Assembly: GCA_000320605.2 (NCBI GenBank) | Contig: KB445800.1 | Coordinates: 1,205,374-1,269,373 of the forward strand | Length of the DNA stretch: 64,000 bases | Source: Gelatoporia subvermispora B | Lineage: Eukaryota > Basidiomycota > Agaricomycetes > Polyporales > Gelatoporiaceae | Reading direction: 5' to 3' | In this document: positions 57,784-64,000 of the stretch, piece by piece | How positions within the stretch are numbered: the stretch's first letter is position 1 | How the letters are laid out: every line of letters starts with the position of its first letter | Notes under the pieces: model-generated | Seen by the model: the letters and a program-made list of their open reading frames with translations, nothing else | Databases searched by the model: none | What the model was told of the DNA's origin: nothing | Translations under genes and position numbers: made by a program

Positions 57784-60700
57784 TCAGACGCCAGCCATTT
57801 TGCGCAACACAGCGAACTCGTTCTCGCCTGTCGCCTTGCACAGCGCATAGAACTTGGATGACGGTTGTGACAGTAGTGTTGCAGGTTTGTCGAACTCTAC
57901 GATGGTTCCCTCATCCAAGAGCATGATCTAGAGGTGATAAACCTATCAATTGGGAAGCTCTAAGAGGGACCGAGGTAGAGACGCTACCCTGTCGTAGTCA
58001 ATCACTGTGCGCAGGCGATGTGCAATCGTGAAAATTGTACTTTGGGCGAATGCCCTACCAATATGAAGCTATGTCAGTAACTTCACGGCCACGAAGCGGT
58101 GCGACTTACTGTCGGATGGTCTTGCTGATCAGCTCATCCGTAGCGTAGTCAACGCTAGCCGTTGCCTGTGCGAAAATTCCATCGGGTTATAGCAACAGAG
58201 ATCAAATATCATGCACATACTTCGTCCATAAACAGAACCTTGGAGCGCTTCAGGATCGCACGAGCCATACACAGCAGTTGCTTCTCGCTATTCCTGTCAT
58301 CAGTACTGCCACGAGATGGCGATTGAACACTGGCAGCTCACCCTGTGGAGAAGTTATCTCCGCCTTCTGACACCGGCGAATCCAAATTACGGAATACGTT
58401 TGCGTTGACAACATCAGCCTCTTCGGCGGGAGTGGCCGAAGAGGGTATGAGGTGGACGCGGCGGAGAGCTTCGTACTGTCAAGACGGTCTAGGCGCTCAT
58501 TAACCTGCAACGACAGAGAATTGGTCAAACACGTACCAGATCGGCGTCTTTGTATTCGTCAAACATATCCAGGGTCGATCGAAGCGTGCCGCTCAAGATC
58601 GTTGGATCCTCTGCGAATAAAGGTAACCAGTCATTATGAGCACGCGCTTGGCATGGCGCTACGTACGAGGTATGATCGTCAATCTGCTTCTCAGATCAGT
58701 GAGACCGAGCGTGGAAATGTCGATGTCGTCGATCGAGATGCGGCCCTCTGCTGGCTCCACGAAACGGAAGAATGACAGCGCCAGGGTACTCTTTCCAGAA
58801 CCCGTACGCCCGAGAACGCCGATCTTCTCGCCCGGATGTACTTCGAAGTTGAGATTGTGCAGGACGTTCGGAAGATCAGGCTGCAATTACAACGTCAGGC
58901 TGATCCTAACGAAGTCATCGCGCTGTACTGACCGCATAGCGAATGCAGAGGTTCTCGCACTTGACTGTACCGTGTTCGGGCCATGACGCAGGAGGGCGAG
59001 GCTCAAGGAACTCCGGAGGCTCTCGCTTGATTTCAGAGAACTCCTTGATACGCTCTACCGCGACCTAAATATTTGTGTATATCGTATCATGCATAAGGGG
59101 GGCTCTGACGATGCGACCGACCATCGATTGCTCCGATGCTATGATCCGACGGACCTGTGACGCAGTCAGCTATGATCGCGAGTAATTGAGACAGCATCTT
59201 ACCAAAAGCAACAACTATATAAGGCTCATTAGGGCAGGTCGGAGTACATTGACCGATAAGAAGTCTTACATCCCCAGTAATAGTCCCTGCAAATGCCAGA
59301 GCAAACCCCGCTAATGATGCGCTGATACTTGGTGTTAAGACTGCAGTGACAGCTGTCGTCCCGACGACAGCACAGGACAGCAGGTTGAAACGTGTCGAGA
59401 GCCATCTGTTTACTGTACCAGCATTGTAAGCATGTCAACACACTTAGACGATGCTCATATACTTACAGCCCCACTTCCAATAGTAAGAACTGGAATTCTG
59501 ACCTAAAATGAGTACACAGCTGTATGGCAAAACATCGGCACTTACAGTATCAACACATCGCAGCATGTCTCGCAAGAGCTTGGACGATGCTCCGAATGCT
59601 CGGATGACGGTTACTCCAGCAATCGTTTCTCCGTAGATCGAGTAGAGAGGAGAACGCGATACTGAATCTGTCAACTTGTGAGCCGAAGCCTCGGTTCGTG
59701 TCGGAACATGACTCACCGAGTCGTCTCATGTCTCGGGAGGCTTGTCGACAAAGCTGCCAGGAATAGTTCACACGACGACACCCGGGAACCAACTGTACGA
59801 CTAACCTTTCCACCTATATACAGACATTGGCATCACACTATGTGTATGTAGTCAATGAAGCCATACCTTGGTAGTATAATGTGCCAAGGATGATAGCTGC
59901 TAAGAGCAACGGCAACCCGCCAACGATCGTAATGGTAATGAATGTGATAAGTGCTGCAAGTGCATGCATCAAACCGCGTCCGAAATTATCGGGCAGATTA
60001 CTGTCCACGCCTGGGAAACGCCTCAGTAAAGACCTGCGATACATTCCAAGCAGACACATACCCTCGATGTCTTTCCCGAAGCGATTTAACAGCCTTCCAC
60101 GAGATACACTATCATGGAATCGGATGGTAGCGAACAGGACACCCTCGAGGAGCTCTGGAAAGAGCAATCAGCGATAGTATGGTAGTCAAGGACGGGTGCA
60201 CGCACTCTGATGGAGCACAGCTGACGCGTGAATTCCTCCGTGATCTGCAGCATAGTTTGTTAGAATTACTATGTAGAGATCTCGACGGAAAGACATACAG
60301 AGAACAAAGTAGCGCAAGACAGATATTACGAGACCTGGTGATGTTGTTGACTCCTTATATACGTTCAGGGTTTGTTCGACTCACCGACAGCAGTAATCTA
60401 TCATGAATCAGCTGAGAAAACCCGATCAATCGGGGTAACAGTGCACTCACAGTAGCATAAACAGTGATATAGTACGTGGGACTCTTCGGGGTTTCACTTT
60501 CCAACGAAGATCCAGACCAGATCCTGTCAAACGACCTCAGTATACGACGAGGCAAATCGGACGGACGCGTACTCGCCTCAACCAACTGTTCTCAAGGACC
60601 GGGCTGAGAGCAGCGAGAATCAGTGCTAGCGCAAAGATGGACCAATACACCCCTCCGCCCGCAGCTGCGATGTACGTCGCCCAGATGTCCTTGCTGATAC

Positions 60701-63700
60701 TCCCAACAGCCCGCCTTTCTTCTTCAACCAGCTTACGAGATGTCTTCTTCACTTCGGGCTTGACTTCAGTGCGCTTGACTTCAGTGCCCACAGGAGTTAC
60801 TGTAGCAGCGGATGACTCTGCTTCTGAGGCCTGTTCCGTGTGGTCATTAGATTTGGCCTGCTTGTCAGCAATCTCCTCGACACCGTGTATCGCAGTCTCC
60901 TCCTTGTCGTCAGATGCATCGGCCGCTCCCGACTGGACAAGGGCGTTGAGAACACCAGATGACTTGAAGCCCTCGGGGTCGCCCTGGAATTGAATTCGGC
61001 CATTGTCCAGCGCTACAATGAATTTGGCACCAGCGGAACAAAGTCGGACGTGGTGAGAAACGAGAATGATAGTCCGGCCGCGCATTAGATCGCCTTTGAG
61101 GCACTCGTGATAGAGGTGATGTGCAGTATGAGCATCGACTATGGAATGAAGGTGAGCTATTGACACCAAACCCGAATACACCACGTACCGGCAGAGAGAA
61201 CATCATCCAGTAAAACGACGGAAGCCCGAGAGTATACAGCACGTGCCAGAGAAACTGGTAAAGAGTTCAGCACATTGCATTGATTCGTTATGTCTACCTT
61301 TGTCTTACCTCTTGCTTTCTGACCGCCGGATAGGTTAATCTGTAGGTAGTCAGGGTGTTCAGTCAATGTTTAAACGGAAGCTCGTCTAGAACGCACTCCT
61401 CTCTCGCCAATCTCAGACATGTCCCCGTCCTCAAGGATACGAAGATCACTTAGTAGCGCGCACACTTCTAAGGTCTTCTGGTAGCGCTCCTCGTCGTATG
61501 GCAAGTCAGACAAAACGTTGTCTGCATGCAAACTTGTAAACCCCCCGCATGTGTCTCAAACGATTTTGCACACCTCTGATTGATGCGTTACGGAGCCATG
61601 CAGACTGAGGGACATAGGCACAGACGCCCTGGACGATCCACTCCTCTTGTGAAATGACAACGCCAGCGAACGATGCGATTGCGTTCGGAGGTGTTCGGGG
61701 ACACTGAATCTGACCTGCTAGTAGGTCGGCCTCGCCCAGGAGGGCTTCGTGGGCGTCAATGTTATTATGTGTCAGCAGGTGGTCTGTAGCATACGCACCC
61801 AGAAGTAGCAACGACTTCCCGCTGCCGAGCTTGCCGCATATGAGCGACAATTCACCGAAGGGGAATGAGAGAGAGAGATCCATCAAAATAAACTTGTGCC
61901 TAGGCGTAGAGGCTGCTGAGGACACGGTAGACGAGTGTGCGCGATTCTGTGGCCACGTGACTGTCGCAGATTGCAGGATAATCGGTTGAGAAAGACTATC
62001 AGTCAAAGGGACCGGCGCGACCTCGGCACCGTGCAAGTACATCTCGATACGTCTTAATGAGACAAAGGTCTGCGTACGACATGAGGTTCGAACAAGATTG
62101 GCATTGGGACGGACCTACCTGCAGCAAGTTGATCAGCGTTTCGGGAAGAGCGTTCAGTGCGTACTTCAACATGTTGAAAACTAGAGAACATCAGAGAAAT
62201 ATCCACGTGTGATGAAAACAGACACGAACCACTGATCTATGGAGATTTATCTTGGTCATTTACAATCTTTCAGGAGCGGGATACATCATACCGAGGTAAA
62301 GGCTATTGAAGGCGTCAGGACTTGTTGGCGCACGACCGCAAAGTGCCAGAAAGACACAAGCGTAACAACGATAGGGGAGGCGTTCCTGTACCAGCGTGAG
62401 AAAGCGAGGAAGGTACCGAGACATGAGTCCTCGCACCATATGGCATTCCAGAGTACCTATAGTGTGCACCCCAAAGGTGAGCACGTCCATAAATTCAGGT
62501 GTATGTAAACTATACCTCGATCGTGTAGTTCAGCTTTTGGAACTTCAGCTCCCTTTCTCGAATCCGAAGAACTCTTTTTTCGAAGCTACGTTCCCAGGTC
62601 ATGAACTGTTGTTATTCGAAAGTTAATTGAGAAAAGATTTCCGGCGTTGTCACACACCTTCAGCATCCTGATACCTCCAAGGACCTATGAAAATGATGTA
62701 AGTAGCGGGTTTCCCTGGGGGTCTGTACGGGCACACCTCATTCATGAGAGCCATACGCTGGTCACGTGTCTTCATCAGGTTGCGCTGTGCGCCAATGACG
62801 ATTTTGCCCGCGAAGTGGTTCATAGGCATGAACAGGCACGTTACTGCCAAGCCAAAGAAGCACGACACGCCCAGAAGATGGTACAGGAAGATCGTGCCGA
62901 CGCAAATCTCGATCGGAGAATCTGTTGCAATATCAGTCTCGGAGCATTGTACTGAGATGTCACTCTGCACGCACCGATAAGCGAGAACAAGTGCATTCCA
63001 AACCCACTGACCCGGTCGACGTCGGTCGTCATGAGCGTTATAATTTGCGCCTTGCTCGAGAAGTCGCTTTCTTCGTGCTGTTTTTTCTTACGGTCATTTT
63101 CCTTCGCCACATCACTTGCAGCAGGCGCAGCATCAGTTTGGGCAGGAACTGCGGGCGCCACAATAGAAGACGCCACGTCCTTGCGAACCAAAGTCTTCGC
63201 GAAGAGGGTCGAGTTCAGCTGCAGACGAACGCGAACTTGAAGTTCCGTAGTCGACAATGAGAACAGCTGGGCAGTTACTGAGAATCAAGTCAGCTAATGG
63301 ACCTCGGACCGATGAAGATTCCTTACGCAGTTGGCTGATAGCGTCACTGAAAAATAATCCCGCGCAAAAGACCCATCCCCATCCCCTATTCTCTCTCTCT
63401 GGGTCGTTCTCGAGGTACAAGATGGTCCTCTGCACGAAGAATGGCGGCACGTAGAACAGCACTGCAGCGATTGCCGAAAGAGCGATGACTACCGACATGA
63501 GAGGCAGATTGACGCGGACAATTTGATATCCGAGCTCCCAGCCCGACCCAGGTTTGGGACGCCAGGGTCCAATCTTGAGCTTCCAGCGACGCAGCGCAGC
63601 ACGCATGGCTGCAAAAGTTACCGTGGCACGCATGTTTGCAGGGACGATCGGCAAGTCGCCGATCTCGAGACTTTCGGAGGTGTTACCGAGCATCACCACC

Positions 63701-64000
63701 TTCGTCGTGTATGAGAAGAGTAACATATCCCAGATAGAGGCACCTAGTTGAGGCCGTGGCCCACAGGTGAGTGAGCTACTACGTCTGAAATGCAGTCTGG
63801 GTTCACCACGCACCGGTCACACCACATACGTTGTCTTCGTACTTCGACGTGGCTTGCGACAGTGTCTTCCCTGAGTAGATGCATTCGGCCGGGAAGTGCA
63901 GCTTAGGGCCGCGGGGCGTCGAGATCGCAATGGCAAGTGCAACGACATAAAGCACAAGCGCAGCATATGACAGAGAATTGGGCACGGAAGAAGATTTATA
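57784..64000 (-). CDS. ABCC-type full ABC transporter, copy 2 (5' end outside window)
   Basis: The gene runs in from the right edge and ends [13 protein letters not shown] at 57784-57786. It is collinear with copy 1, with the same intron positions where I compared them. Membrane domain 1 includes [19 protein letters not shown]1 has GKLGSGKS (about 61805-61845), NLSGGQKAR (about 61312-61340) and [10 protein letters not shown], again with Asp for Glu. The linker carries an added VKRTE unit, making a short TEVK-type repeat that copy 1 lacks. NBD2 has [12 protein letters not shown] (about 58770-58810) and DNFSTG. The intron directly after NBD1 Walker A (about 61745-61798) is 54 bp and stop-free. 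In copy 1 the same intron contains a stop. No lesion is seen in the visible part. It probably exports a related but different set of compounds. Confidence 0.88.

Overview
The window is nuclear DNA of a filamentous basidiomycete, most likely an Agaricomycete such as a wood-decay polypore. Genes are split by many short introns of about 47-60 bp with GT-AG (occasionally GC-AG) ends. Intergenic spaces are short. The encoded set is typical: a DUF6533-type seven-helix protein, a secreted type-B carboxylesterase, a GH28 pectinase and fungal ABCC transporters. The species cannot be fixed from sequence alone. All gene models were spliced by hand from reading frame, splice signals and family knowledge. 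Exon ends stated to the base are those where phase and family alignment agree.

Layout. 1-6 kb: the start of a zinc-finger gene running off the left edge, a broken DUF6533 5' end, a decayed SDHAF2 copy, then an intact DUF6533 gene (-) and intact SDHAF2 (+). The order and spacing suggest an old tandem duplication with one decayed unit. 6-17 kb: a Golgi-type glycosyltransferase (-), DHH1 RNA helicase (-), LSM8 (-), a GH28 polygalacturonase (+) and a TPT-family sugar-nucleotide transporter (+). 18-27 kb: single-pass membrane gene A (-), a 521-bp MITE-like element, a secreted carboxylesterase (-), and a divergent pair made of the p24 protein ERV25 (-) and tRNA-dihydrouridine synthase DUS1 (+). 26.9-31.8 kb is gene-poor.

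31.8-42.7 kb is conspicuously GC-rich. It holds a divergent pair of NAD(P)-linked sugar/polyol dehydrogenases: a zinc MDR enzyme (-) and an SDR enzyme (+) with a 2-kb intron. These are followed by 4.2 kb of non-coding DNA with one inverted-repeat element, then membrane gene C (-). 43.9-64 kb: a cyclophilin (-), a full ABCC transporter (-), the DNA primase small subunit PRI1 (+) with three MluI-type boxes in its promoter, membrane gene B (+), and a second, very similar ABCC transporter (-) cut by the right edge.

The least described items are the three related single-pass membrane proteins (A, B, C). They share a juxtamembrane Lys/Arg-Pro-x-Met/Leu-Trp-Asp motif, a phase-0 intron at the same place and a C-terminal Met-Pro-Ser strand. 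Also notable are the decayed DUF6533-SDHAF2 unit, the ABCC duplicates that bracket PRI1, and four stop-free introns whose lengths are multiples of three.
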